From: CAYSEW01 sp964430245
GTDB taxonomy: Bacteria > Bacteroidota > Bacteroidia > Flavobacteriales_D > Parvicellaceae
Reading direction: 5' to 3'
DNA length: 64,000 bases
Assembly (NCBI GenBank): GCA_964430245.1
Contig: CAYSEW010000007.1
Span: 1 to 64,000 of the forward strand
Shown: in pieces, positions 17,382 to 25,355 of the stretch
How the letters are laid out: each line of letters opens with the position of its first letter
Position numbering within the stretch: the first letter of the stretch is position 1
Made by a program: the position numbers and the translations under genes
The notes under the pieces: model-generated
Database searches by the model: none
Seen by the model: only the letters and a program-made list of their open reading frames with translations
What the model was told of the DNA's origin: nothing

Positions 17382-18650
17382 ATGGCTGAAGTTGTAAGAA
17401 TGCCCAAATTAAGTGACACCATGACGGAGGGGGTTGTGGCTGAATGGCATAAAAAAGTTGGAGATCAGGTTGAGTCAGGTGATCTGTTGGCAGAGATAGA
17501 AACTGATAAAGCGACTATGGAATTTGAATCCTTTCAGGATGGAGTGCTTTTACATGTAGGAGTAAAAAAAGGAAGTGCAGCTCCTGTTGATTCAATTTTA
17601 GCTATTCTTGGAGAAAAAGGAGAAAATATTGATGCGATCTTAAAAGAAGAATCCTCAAAACAACCAGTCATAGAAGAGAATGCTACACCTGAAGACCTAC
17701 CAAAAAAAGAAATTAAAGAAGAAGTTATTCCTCCAGTAAAAGAAGAAGTTAAAATAGCAATTTCAAATCCTAGTGGATTCCCTAAAGCTAGGGATGTAAT
17801 GCAAGAGAGTATTAAAGTTTCTCCTCTAGCTAGAAAATTGGCAAAAGAAAGGGGAGTGAATATTCAGCTCATAAAAGGAACTGGGCAGGATGGTCGTATC
17901 GTTAAAAGAGATATTGATAATTACCAAGGAGGAGGAATTGCCTATTCTGGTAAGGAGAGCTATACGGATGAACCTGTTTCTCAAATGAGGAAAGTAATTG
18001 CTCAGAGGTTAGGAGAAAGTAAATTTTCTGCTCCTCATTTTTATTTATCAATATCCATTAATATGGATCAGGCAATTGAAGCCAGAAAATCAATTAATAA
18101 AGCCATTGAGCCAGCTAAGGTCTCTTTTAATGACCTTGTTGTTAAAGCAACGGCTATTTCACTTAAAGAGCACCCCCAAGTTAATTCTTCTTGGTTAGGA
18201 GATGTAATTAGATACAATGATCATGTTCATATTGGAGTTGCTGTAGCAGTTCCAGATGGTTTGTTGGTGCCTGTTGTACGATTTGCAGATGGTAAATCTT
18301 TGACTCAGATAGGTGCAGAGGTAAAGGAAATGGCCAACAAGGCAAAAGATAAAAAGTTGCAGCCAGAAGATTGGGAAGGAAATACTTTTACTATCTCTAA
18401 TTTAGGGATGTTTGGTATAGATGAATTTACTGCAATTATTAACCCTCCAGATTCATGTATTTTAGCAGTCGGTGGTATCAATGAAGTTCCAGTTGTGAAA
18501 AATGGAGAAGTAGTTCCTGGAAATGTTATGAAAGTTACTTTAAGCTGTGATCATCGTTCAGTAGATGGAGCAGTTGGATCTGCTTTTTTAAACACTTTTA
18601 AAAATTATATGGAAAACCCAGTATTATTACTAGGGAAGGGCTCTATTTAA
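17382..18650 (+). CDS. pdhC: Dihydrolipoamide acetyltransferase, E2 of pyruvate dehydrogenase
   Basis: A 422-residue E2 protein: one lipoyl domain (about 1-80) with the lipoylated Lys43 in ETDKATMEFES, a charged Glu/Lys/Pro linker (85-125), a peripheral-subunit-binding domain at about 145-180 (VSPLARKLAKERGVNI...GRIVKRDI), and the catalytic 2-oxoacid acyltransferase domain with His391 in CDHRSVDGAVG. It moves the acetyl group from E1 to CoA. It is distinct from the E2 at 48.5 kb, which goes with the 2-oxoglutarate enzyme. It is in operon with pdhA. Confidence 0.93.
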   Translation: MAEVVRMPKLSDTMTEGVVAEWHKKVGDQVESGDLLAEIETDKATMEFESFQDGVLLHVGVKKGSAAPVDSILAILGEKGENIDAILKEESSKQPVIEENATPEDLPKKEIKEEVIPPVKEEVKIAISNPSGFPKARDVMQESIKVSPLARKLAKERGVNIQLIKGTGQDGRIVKRDIDNYQGGGIAYSGKESYTDEPVSQMRKVIAQRLGESKFSAPHFYLSISINMDQAIEARKSINKAIEPAKVSFNDLVVKATAISLKEHPQVNSSWLGDVIRYNDHVHIGVAVAVPDGLLVPVVRFADGKSLTQIGAEVKEMANKAKDKKLQPEDWEGNTFTISNLGMFGIDEFTAIINPPDSCILAVGGINEVPVVKNGEVVPGNVMKVTLSCDHRSVDGAVGSAFLNTFKNYMENPVLLLGKGSI

Positions 18651-18743
18651 TTCATTAGCATTTATTTTATCTTACTTATTTAATTCTTTTTTTTGTTTAT
18701 TTATAATGGGCATATATAAATAGGTCTTTTTTAGATAAATAGA

Positions 18744-20846
18744 ATGCAGAATGAATTATTAAATACTCTTATAAGTTACTTGAAAGGAGTGGGGCCAAAG
18801 AGAGCCGAAACTTTGAATAAAGAGGCGAATATTTATACATATAGTGACCTTCTATATTATTTTCCATTTAGACATGTAGATCGTTCTAAAATGCATCAAA
18901 TAGTAAATGTCCCAAGAGTTGATGGAGAGGTTCAGTTGAAAGGAAAATTGATTAGTGTAAGTGAGCTAGGGTCTCCAAGAAAAAAAAGGTTAGTGGCCAA
19001 TTTTGAAGATGATTCTGGAACTATTGAATTAATTTGGTTTAAAGGTATAAAATGGGTAAAACCAACGTTAATTAAAGGGAAAGAATATGTTGTATACGGA
19101 AAGGCTAACCAATTTGGTAGCAAATGGAATATTGCTCACCCAGAAATTGATCCAATTGAGAAAGTTGATAAAAAAGCAGGGAATTTACAACCCATTTATC
19201 ATTCAGGTGAGAAATTAAGTGCAAAGGGATTAAATACAAGAGGCTTAGAAAAGTTAATAAGAACCTTACTTCCTCAATTTAATGGTAAAATAGAAGAAAC
19301 ACTTTCTAAACAAGTTATTTTGGAAAATCATTTAATGGAAAAGGAGAATGCTGTTAATACGATTCATTTTCCAAATTCTATGGAGCAACTTCAAAAAGCA
19401 ATTTTAAGATTAAAATTTGAAGAATTGTTTTTTTTGCAATTAGGAATGATCAAACAAAAGATCATTTCACAACGAAAGATAAAGGGACATGTTTTTTCAA
19501 AAGTTGGAGTTTATTTCAACTCTTTTTATGAGGATTATTTGCCATTTGAATTAACAGGAGCTCAAAAGAAGGTTGTAAAAGAAATTCGGAAAGATCTTGG
19601 TTCAGGATATCATATGAATAGGCTTCTACAGGGTGATGTAGGAAGTGGAAAAACATTAGTTGCAGTGCTTGCGATACTTATTGCATTGGATAATGAATAT
19701 CAAAGTTGTTTAATGGCTCCTACTGAAATTTTAGCTATTCAGCATTTTAATACTATTTCGGGATTGTTAGGTGACATAGGAGTTGAAATTGCTTTATTGA
19801 CAGGATCAACAACTAAAAGCAAAAGAAAAGAGATTCATGAGGGATTAATGGATGGTTCAATAACTATTTTAATAGGAACTCATGCAGTTCTAGAGGATGA
19901 AGTTAAATTTAAAAATCTCGGGTTTTCAATAATTGATGAGCAACATCGTTTTGGAGTTGCTCAAAGGGCTAAACTGTGGAGAAAGAATGAGCAACCCCCT
20001 CATGTTTTAGTAATGACAGCTACTCCAATACCTCGTACATTGGCCATGACTTTTTATGGTGACTTAGATGTCTCAATTATTGATGAATTGCCTCCTGGAA
20101 GAAAACAAATTAAAACCGTTCATAGGTATGATGCTAATCGATTAAGGGTTTTTCAATTTATTGAAGATGAGATTCAAAAAGGAAGGCAGGTTTATATTGT
20201 TTATCCTTTAATAGAAGAATCTGAAAAATTGGATTATAAAGACCTTATGGATGGATATGAAAGTATTTCCAGAAGGTTTCCATTACCAGATTATAAGGTA
20301 AGTATAGTTCATGGAAAAATGAAATCTGCAGATAAAGATTATGAGATGCAGCAGTTTGTTAAAGGACATACTCAGATTATGGTTGCAACTACTGTCATTG
20401 AAGTAGGTGTAGATGTACCTAATGCATCAGTAATGATAGTTGAGTCAGCTGAGAAGTTTGGGTTGTCTCAGTTACATCAATTAAGAGGCAGAGTCGGTCG
20501 TGGAGCTGATCAATCTTATTGTATTTTAATGACAAGTTTTAAATTGTCAGAAGATGCACGTTTAAGGCTAGAAACTATGGTTAGAACCAATGATGGGTTT
20601 GAAATTGCAGAAGTAGATCTTAGGATGAGAGGGCCTGGAGATATTTTAGGGACTCAGCAAAGCGGTATAGTTGACCTAAAATTAGCGGATCTTGCTAAAG
20701 ATGGTCAGCTGATACAATTAGCTAGGGACAATGCAATAAAGCTTTTAAAAATTGACCCAGACCTTACTGATCCAAACAATAAACTAATTAGACTTGAACT
20801 AATTAGACAAATGAGACTAAAACCTAATTGGAGCAGAATCAGCTGA
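18744..20846 (+). CDS. recG: ATP-dependent DNA helicase RecG
   Basis: A 700-residue superfamily-2 helicase, the expected size. An N-terminal wedge/OB domain (about 1-200) is followed by the helicase core: Walker A GDVGSGKT (Lys303), DEQHRFG (motif II variant DExH used by RecG), MTATPIPRTLAM (motif III), and QLRGRVGRGADQSYC (motif VI), then the RecG C-terminal segment RMRGPGDILGTQQSG. It remodels stalled replication forks and branch-migrates Holliday junctions. It is preceded by a 93-bp AT-rich gap with no clear promoter match, and is followed by the efp promoter. Confidence 0.96.
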   Translation: MQNELLNTLISYLKGVGPKRAETLNKEANIYTYSDLLYYFPFRHVDRSKMHQIVNVPRVDGEVQLKGKLISVSELGSPRKKRLVANFEDDSGTIELIWFKGIKWVKPTLIKGKEYVVYGKANQFGSKWNIAHPEIDPIEKVDKKAGNLQPIYHSGEKLSAKGLNTRGLEKLIRTLLPQFNGKIEETLSKQVILENHLMEKENAVNTIHFPNSMEQLQKAILRLKFEELFFLQLGMIKQKIISQRKIKGHVFSKVGVYFNSFYEDYLPFELTGAQKKVVKEIRKDLGSGYHMNRLLQGDVGSGKTLVAVLAILIALDNEYQSCLMAPTEILAIQHFNTISGLLGDIGVEIALLTGSTTKSKRKEIHEGLMDGSITILIGTHAVLEDEVKFKNLGFSIIDEQHRFGVAQRAKLWRKNEQPPHVLVMTATPIPRTLAMTFYGDLDVSIIDELPPGRKQIKTVHRYDANRLRVFQFIEDEIQKGRQVYIVYPLIEESEKLDYKDLMDGYESISRRFPLPDYKVSIVHGKMKSADKDYEMQQFVKGHTQIMVATTVIEVGVDVPNASVMIVESAEKFGLSQLHQLRGRVGRGADQSYCILMTSFKLSEDARLRLETMVRTNDGFEIAEVDLRMRGPGDILGTQQSGIVDLKLADLAKDGQLIQLARDNAIKLLKIDPDLTDPNNKLIRLELIRQMRLKPNWSRIS

Positions 20847-20868
20847 CTTTTCCATATTACATTATTTT

Positions 20869-20876
20869 TATATTTG
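20869..20876 (+). promoter_or_regulatory. -7 element of efp, which also decides the start codon
   Basis: TATATTTG (exact TAnnTTTG) ends 21 nt before the ATG at 20898. It overlaps an in-frame TTG at 20874 that could be mistaken for a start; a codon inside the -7 box would not be in the mRNA. Confidence 0.6.
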
Positions 20877-20897
20877 CACATCTTAAAAAAAGAAATT

Positions 20898-21464
20898 ATG
20901 GCATCTACTTCAGAAATTAAAAATGGACTTTGTATTAAACACAATAATAAGTTGGTGCAGGTCATAGAATTCCAGCATGTTAAACCTGGTAAAGGACCTG
21001 CTTTTGTTAGAACAAAGCTTAAAGGTATTGAGGATGGAAGAGTGGTAGATCATACATTCCCTTCTGGGCATAAAATTGAGATAGTAAGGATTGAAAATCG
21101 TCCTTATCAGTATTTATATATGGAAGGAAGTGGTTATCATTTCATGCACAATGACACTTATGAACAAATTTATATTGAGGGGCATATGATAGCTAAGCCA
21201 GAGTTTATGAAAGAGGGGCAGATTTGCACGATTATTTTTCATGCAGATGAGGAGTTGCCTTTATTGGTAGAGCAGGCACAATTTTTAGAAACAGAGGTTA
21301 CTTATACAGAGCCAGGTATAAAAGGAGATACAGCTACTAATACCATGAAGCCGGCTACTATTGATACTGGTGCAGAAGTAAGAGTTCCATTGTTTATTAA
21401 TGAGGGTGATAAAATAAAGGTAGACATTCAAAAAGGTGCTTACGTAGAAAGAATTAAATCATGA
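20898..21464 (+). CDS. efp: Translation elongation factor P
   Basis: A 188-residue protein with the three beta-barrel EF-P layout. The tip loop KPGKGPAFVRTK carries Lys32, the residue that is post-translationally modified in some bacteria. EF-P relieves ribosome stalling at consecutive prolines. The ATG at 20898 gives MASTSEIKNG and the standard length; an upstream in-frame TTG lies in the promoter and is rejected. No EpmA/EpmB modification genes are nearby. It overlaps the next gene by 4 nt (ATGA), so the VOC protein is translationally coupled to it. Confidence 0.95.
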   Translation: MASTSEIKNGLCIKHNNKLVQVIEFQHVKPGKGPAFVRTKLKGIEDGRVVDHTFPSGHKIEIVRIENRPYQYLYMEGSGYHFMHNDTYEQIYIEGHMIAKPEFMKEGQICTIIFHADEELPLLVEQAQFLETEVTYTEPGIKGDTATNTMKPATIDTGAEVRVPLFINEGDKIKVDIQKGAYVERIKS

Positions 21465-22522
21465 GTTACACTATTCACGGAATACAGCATTTAGGAGTAG
21501 GTGTCCCAGAACATGCACCTGCATGGAAATGGTATAGAAAGTTTTTTGGATTGGACATTCCTTTATTCAATGATGAGGCAGAAGCACCATTAATGACTAT
21601 ATACACTGAGGGAGATGTTATTTCTAAAAGAGCAGCTATGGTGTTAAATATAAAGGGCGGGTGCGCTATGGAAGTAGTTAGTCCGAGCACCTTTAAAGCT
21701 ACTCATGCAAAAGTAGAACATCAATTAGGTGACCTTGGTATTTTAGTTGGTTTTATAAAAGCACCTGATGTGCTGAAGGCGTATGAGTTTTTTAAGAAAA
21801 ATGGAGCCAATGTTATTTCAGAAGTAGTTGAAGACCCATTGGAAAATGATACATTTTATGTTAAGGATTTGAATGGTCTCATTTTTCAAGTGATTACTGC
21901 TAATGATTTTTACACTAAACATAGTCATGTTACTGGCGGTACTGCTGGATGCTCTATTGGGGTTTCTGATATGGAAAAAGCAATTTCATTTTATGGATTA
22001 CTTGGTTATGACGAAGTAATTTTTGATCAAACAAATGTTTTTGAGGATTGGTCAACTTTACCAGGAGGAGATAAAAAGTATAGAAGGGTTTTCCTTTCTC
22101 AACAAAACCCATCAGGAGGAGGCTTTTCTAAGCTAGCAGGCAAAAGCTATATAGAATTGGTCAAAGATGTTAACGGTAGAAAACCAACTAAAATTTATGA
22201 AGGTAGATTATGGGGTGACATAGGATTTGTTCATTTAGGTTTTGATGTAAGGAATATGGAAGCTTTGGGACAAAGATTAGAAGAAGAGGGTCATGGATTC
22301 ACATGTGATACTAAGGATATATTAAGTATGGGAGAAAGCACTAAAGTTCATTGTACTTATTGTGAAGATCCAGATGGTACTTTGATAGAGATGATAGAGG
22401 TATATAAGATACCTATTATTGAAAAGCTAGGTCTTTATTTAAATGTAGAAAAAAGAAAACCTAGTCAGCCTTTGCCTGATCTAATGCTTAAAGCATTAAA
22501 ATTTACTAGGATAAAGGACTAG
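21461..22522 (+). CDS. VOC superfamily (glyoxalase / dioxygenase fold) protein with two VOC domains
   Basis: A 353-residue protein made of two vicinal-oxygen-chelate domains (about 5-150 and 160-320). Possible metal ligands are His9-like in IQHLGVGV and Glu in AMEVVSP in the first domain, and His in GFVHLGFDV with Glu in TLIEMIEVYKI in the second. The closest described enzymes are glyoxalases, extradiol dioxygenases and 4-hydroxyphenylpyruvate dioxygenase, but it lacks the C-terminal signature of the latter. Substrate is unknown. It overlaps efp by 4 nt, an odd partner that may be only a matter of compact packing, and converges on the SDR gene with a 16-nt gap. Confidence 0.75.
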   Translation: MSYTIHGIQHLGVGVPEHAPAWKWYRKFFGLDIPLFNDEAEAPLMTIYTEGDVISKRAAMVLNIKGGCAMEVVSPSTFKATHAKVEHQLGDLGILVGFIKAPDVLKAYEFFKKNGANVISEVVEDPLENDTFYVKDLNGLIFQVITANDFYTKHSHVTGGTAGCSIGVSDMEKAISFYGLLGYDEVIFDQTNVFEDWSTLPGGDKKYRRVFLSQQNPSGGGFSKLAGKSYIELVKDVNGRKPTKIYEGRLWGDIGFVHLGFDVRNMEALGQRLEEEGHGFTCDTKDILSMGESTKVHCTYCEDPDGTLIEMIEVYKIPIIEKLGLYLNVEKRKPSQPLPDLMLKALKFTRIKD

Positions 22523-22538
22523 TTATATAAATTATAAC

Positions 22539-23327
22539 TTATTTACCTTTCCTATTTCTTAAGATTTTATAAAATAATTTTGGGAATAATCTTTTAGCAG
22601 TAATGCTCCATTTGTCAAATCCACCAGAAATAATTTCATGTTTATTAGATTTTATACCTTTAATGATATCCTTGGCGCATTTTTCTGGAGAGATTCCATT
22701 TTTCTGATTATCATCTAATTGTCCGTGCTTATCACCAGCTCCGGTGAGCGCATTCTGTGAGATATTTGTATGGACAAATCCTGGAAAAACAATACTTACT
22801 TTAATGTTTTTTTTTTCTTCTTCTAATCTAAGTGACTCGTAAAATCCTACTAAAGCAAATTTTGAAGCAGAATAAGCAGACCTTAAAAAGAAACCAAACT
22901 TTCCTGACAAACTACTAACAGCAACCATATGTCCGCTTTTTTGTTTTTGCATTATTGGAAGTACGGCTTTAGTTAAGGCAACAGTACCAAAGTAATTGAT
23001 CTCCATTAGCTTTCTATCTACTTCCAATGAAGTTGAGTAAGCTTCTGAACGTTGACTTATTCCACCATTATTGATTAGAACATCAATAGTTCCAAAGTGA
23101 GATATGGCTTTTTTAACTTTTTGTGGAAAGTCATTTTGATTTTCAAGATCTAATGGAATCAGTAAATATTCAGTATTGCATTTTTCGGCAACTCTTTGTA
23201 ACTCATTTTCTCTTCTTGATGAAAGAATAAGCTTAGCCCCTTCTTTTGAGCAAGCTAAGGCTAACGCTTCTCCAATTCCTGAAGAGGCACCAGTAATCCA
23301 TACTATTTTATTTTTCAATTCACTCAT
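22539..23327 (-). CDS. Short-chain dehydrogenase/reductase (SDR) family oxidoreductase
   Basis: A 262-residue classical SDR. The cofactor motif TGASSGIGEALA is at residues 11-22, NNGG at about 87-90, the catalytic Ser in SSLSGKFG and YSASKFALVGFYESL gives the Tyr-x-x-x-Lys pair. The C-terminal tail is basic and ends in LRNRKGK, resembling DHRS7-like membrane-associated SDRs. It is an NAD(P)-dependent oxidoreductase of unknown substrate. It shares one base with the proC stop codon (23327), so the two form an operon with proC first. Confidence 0.85.
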   Translation of the reverse strand: MSELKNKIVWITGASSGIGEALALACSKEGAKLILSSRRENELQRVAEKCNTEYLLIPLDLENQNDFPQKVKKAISHFGTIDVLINNGGISQRSEAYSTSLEVDRKLMEINYFGTVALTKAVLPIMQKQKSGHMVAVSSLSGKFGFFLRSAYSASKFALVGFYESLRLEEEKKNIKVSIVFPGFVHTNISQNALTGAGDKHGQLDDNQKNGISPEKCAKDIIKGIKSNKHEIISGGFDKWSITAKRLFPKLFYKILRNRKGK

Positions 23328-24133
23328 TAGTAAAGTTCTTTGGCTTTATTAGCAGAAACCGTAATACCTTTTATAAAAGCAGAGCTAAAACCATTATGTT
23401 CCATTTCATTGAGTCCAGCAATAGTACAACCTTTAGGCGATGTTACCTTATCGATCTCATCTTCTGGATGAGAACCATTATTAAGTAATAGTCCTGCAGC
23501 CCCTTTAGCTGTTTGTGCTGCCATTTTTAAAGCTTCACTGGCGTGGAAGTCAATTTCATTACCTCCTTGAGATGCAGCTCTAATTGAACGCAAAAAAAAG
23601 GCGATACCACAGGCGCATAGCGCAGTAGCAGATGTCATTTTTTCTTCATTGATAATTGCAGTTTCACCCACCAATTCAAATAATTCCTGAACTTTGTTTA
23701 TATGCTCTTTCCAGTTTGAATTTGTTGTGATGCAAGTCATACTTTCTCTAATGGCAATTGCAGTATTAGGCATGGCTCTAACAATTGGTGTTTCTGATCC
23801 AATGATATTAATTATTTCATTAATGCAAACTCCTGAAACTAATGAAATTACAAGCTGTTCTTTACTGAAATCATCTTTTAATTCATTAAGGACTTCGTTG
23901 ATCTTTTGAGGAAGTACAGCTATAATCACAATAGATGCATCTTTAATGGCTATTTTGTTATCAGTAGATATATTATATCCTTGATTTTTGTAATCTTCAA
24001 GTTTTTTAATCCTTCTTCTAGTTAAATGAAACTGACTTGATTGGAAGTTGCCAGATTCAACAAGCCCTTTAGCAAATGATAGGCCTAAATTTCCAGCGCC
24101 AATTATTGTGATTTTTTCTTTCATTATTTTCAT
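23327..24133 (-). CDS. proC: Pyrroline-5-carboxylate reductase
   Basis: A 268-residue NAD(P)H-dependent reductase that makes L-proline from pyrroline-5-carboxylate. The N-terminal Rossmann motif is ITIIGAGNLGLSFAKGLVESG; the C-terminal helical domain holds the ProC signature region KVTSPKGCTIAGLNEME. The usual GSGPAY-type sequence near residue 170 is replaced by CACGIAFFLR, a divergence worth noting. A second Met at residue 4 is an alternative start. It precedes the SDR gene and is divergent from the YHYH protein. Confidence 0.88.
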   Translation of the reverse strand: MKIMKEKITIIGAGNLGLSFAKGLVESGNFQSSQFHLTRRRIKKLEDYKNQGYNISTDNKIAIKDASIVIIAVLPQKINEVLNELKDDFSKEQLVISLVSGVCINEIINIIGSETPIVRAMPNTAIAIRESMTCITTNSNWKEHINKVQELFELVGETAIINEEKMTSATALCACGIAFFLRSIRAASQGGNEIDFHASEALKMAAQTAKGAAGLLLNNGSHPEDEIDKVTSPKGCTIAGLNEMEHNGFSSAFIKGITVSANKAKELY

Positions 24134-24227
24134 TTATTGTAATGCAAAGTAACAATGAAATAATTTAAGTAAATTAAACCTTTTAAAATAATTTAGGTCT
24201 ATATGCCTTTAATTCAATAATTGTAAG

Positions 24228-25355
24228 ATGAAAAAACACACTTGTTTATCAGTAATTATATTATTGAGTGCTATTTTAAATGCTCAAGGACCAGAAGTTA
24301 CTTCATGGATAGTAAATGTTACTGGAGCCACTAACCCAAGTTATACTTTTTATGAAAGTAATGTGCAGTCGGTAGATTATAATTCTACTGATGTGTATGT
24401 GAGCTGTACTTGCATACCTGGTTATGATATTGGTCCATGGACTGCTAATCCAAATACTCCTTCCAATCAAAATTTTTGTTTCAGAATCAATAGAAACCCA
24501 CAAGAGAACACTGGGACAAAAACAGAGACACCTATGGGGCATGTAGGAGTTTGGAGTAATGGAGTTTCTATATTTAATGCAAAAGACGGGATGTCGTATA
24601 ATAATGGCAATGTGTGGTATCAGGATGCATTATATTTTGAAGGTATTTCTTTTGATGATTGTTTGGGTCATCCAGCTCAAAATGGTGAATATCACCACCA
24701 TGTAAACCCAACCTGCTTGTATGACGATGATGATGACCAGAATCATTCTCCTATTATAGGTTATGCATTTGACCATTTCCCAATTTATGGTGCTTATGGA
24801 TATACAAATACAAATGGCACAGGAGCAATTAAAAGAATGGAGTCTTCATATCAGCAAAGAAATATTACAACTAGAACAACTTTGCCAGATGGGACTGCCT
24901 TGAGTGCTGGACAACATGGACCTGTGGTTTCATCTCAATATCCTTTGGGAGCATTTATTCAGGATTATGAATTTATTGCAGGTTCTGGCGATCTTGATGA
25001 ATTTAATGGAAGGTACTGTGTAACTCCAGAATATCCCTTAGGAACCTATGCTTATTTTGTTACCATTGATAACTTATTAGAACCTATTTATCCTTATGTA
25101 ATAGGGCCAGAATATTACGGGATTGCACAAGGTTATGATAATCTAGGGCCTCAATCTGGGCATAATACAATTCCTGGCGGGACCACTTCTTATGTGCCTT
25201 CAGCTACTTTTATTCTTGAAAATCAACAGACATTAGATAAGGAGCTTGTTAAGGTAGTTGATGTTTTGGGTAGAGAAGTAGTACCCGTAAGTAATATCCC
25301 GTTGTTTTATATTTATTCTGATGGATCAGTTCAAAGGAAGATGATTATTGAATAA
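24228..25355 (+). CDS. Secreted YHYH-domain protein with type IX sorting tail
   Basis: A 375-residue exported protein: signal peptide (about 1-19, ending in LNAQ), then a YHYH domain with GEYHHHVNPTCLYDDDDDQNHSPIIGYAFDHFPIYGAYGY (about 160-200), rich in His and Asp and so probably metal-binding. The last 45 residues (VKVVDVLGREVV...FYIYSDGSVQRKMIIE) form a type IX secretion type-A sorting domain. Function of YHYH proteins is not established. It is expected on the cell surface or in the medium, as a PorU/PorV client. Its stop codon abuts the stop codon of the convergent hutU with no base between. Confidence 0.82.
   Translation: MKKHTCLSVIILLSAILNAQGPEVTSWIVNVTGATNPSYTFYESNVQSVDYNSTDVYVSCTCIPGYDIGPWTANPNTPSNQNFCFRINRNPQENTGTKTETPMGHVGVWSNGVSIFNAKDGMSYNNGNVWYQDALYFEGISFDDCLGHPAQNGEYHHHVNPTCLYDDDDDQNHSPIIGYAFDHFPIYGAYGYTNTNGTGAIKRMESSYQQRNITTRTTLPDGTALSAGQHGPVVSSQYPLGAFIQDYEFIAGSGDLDEFNGRYCVTPEYPLGTYAYFVTIDNLLEPIYPYVIGPEYYGIAQGYDNLGPQSGHNTIPGGTTSYVPSATFILENQQTLDKELVKVVDVLGREVVPVSNIPLFYIYSDGSVQRKMIIE

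Noticed and set aside
20874..20897. In-frame TTG start for efp giving an N-terminal extension
   Set aside because: The codon lies within the TATATTTG promoter element and EF-P has its normal 188 residues from the ATG at 20898.
21461..22522. 4-hydroxyphenylpyruvate dioxygenase
   Set aside because: Two VOC domains are present, but the C-terminal HPPD signature and typical N-terminus are not.
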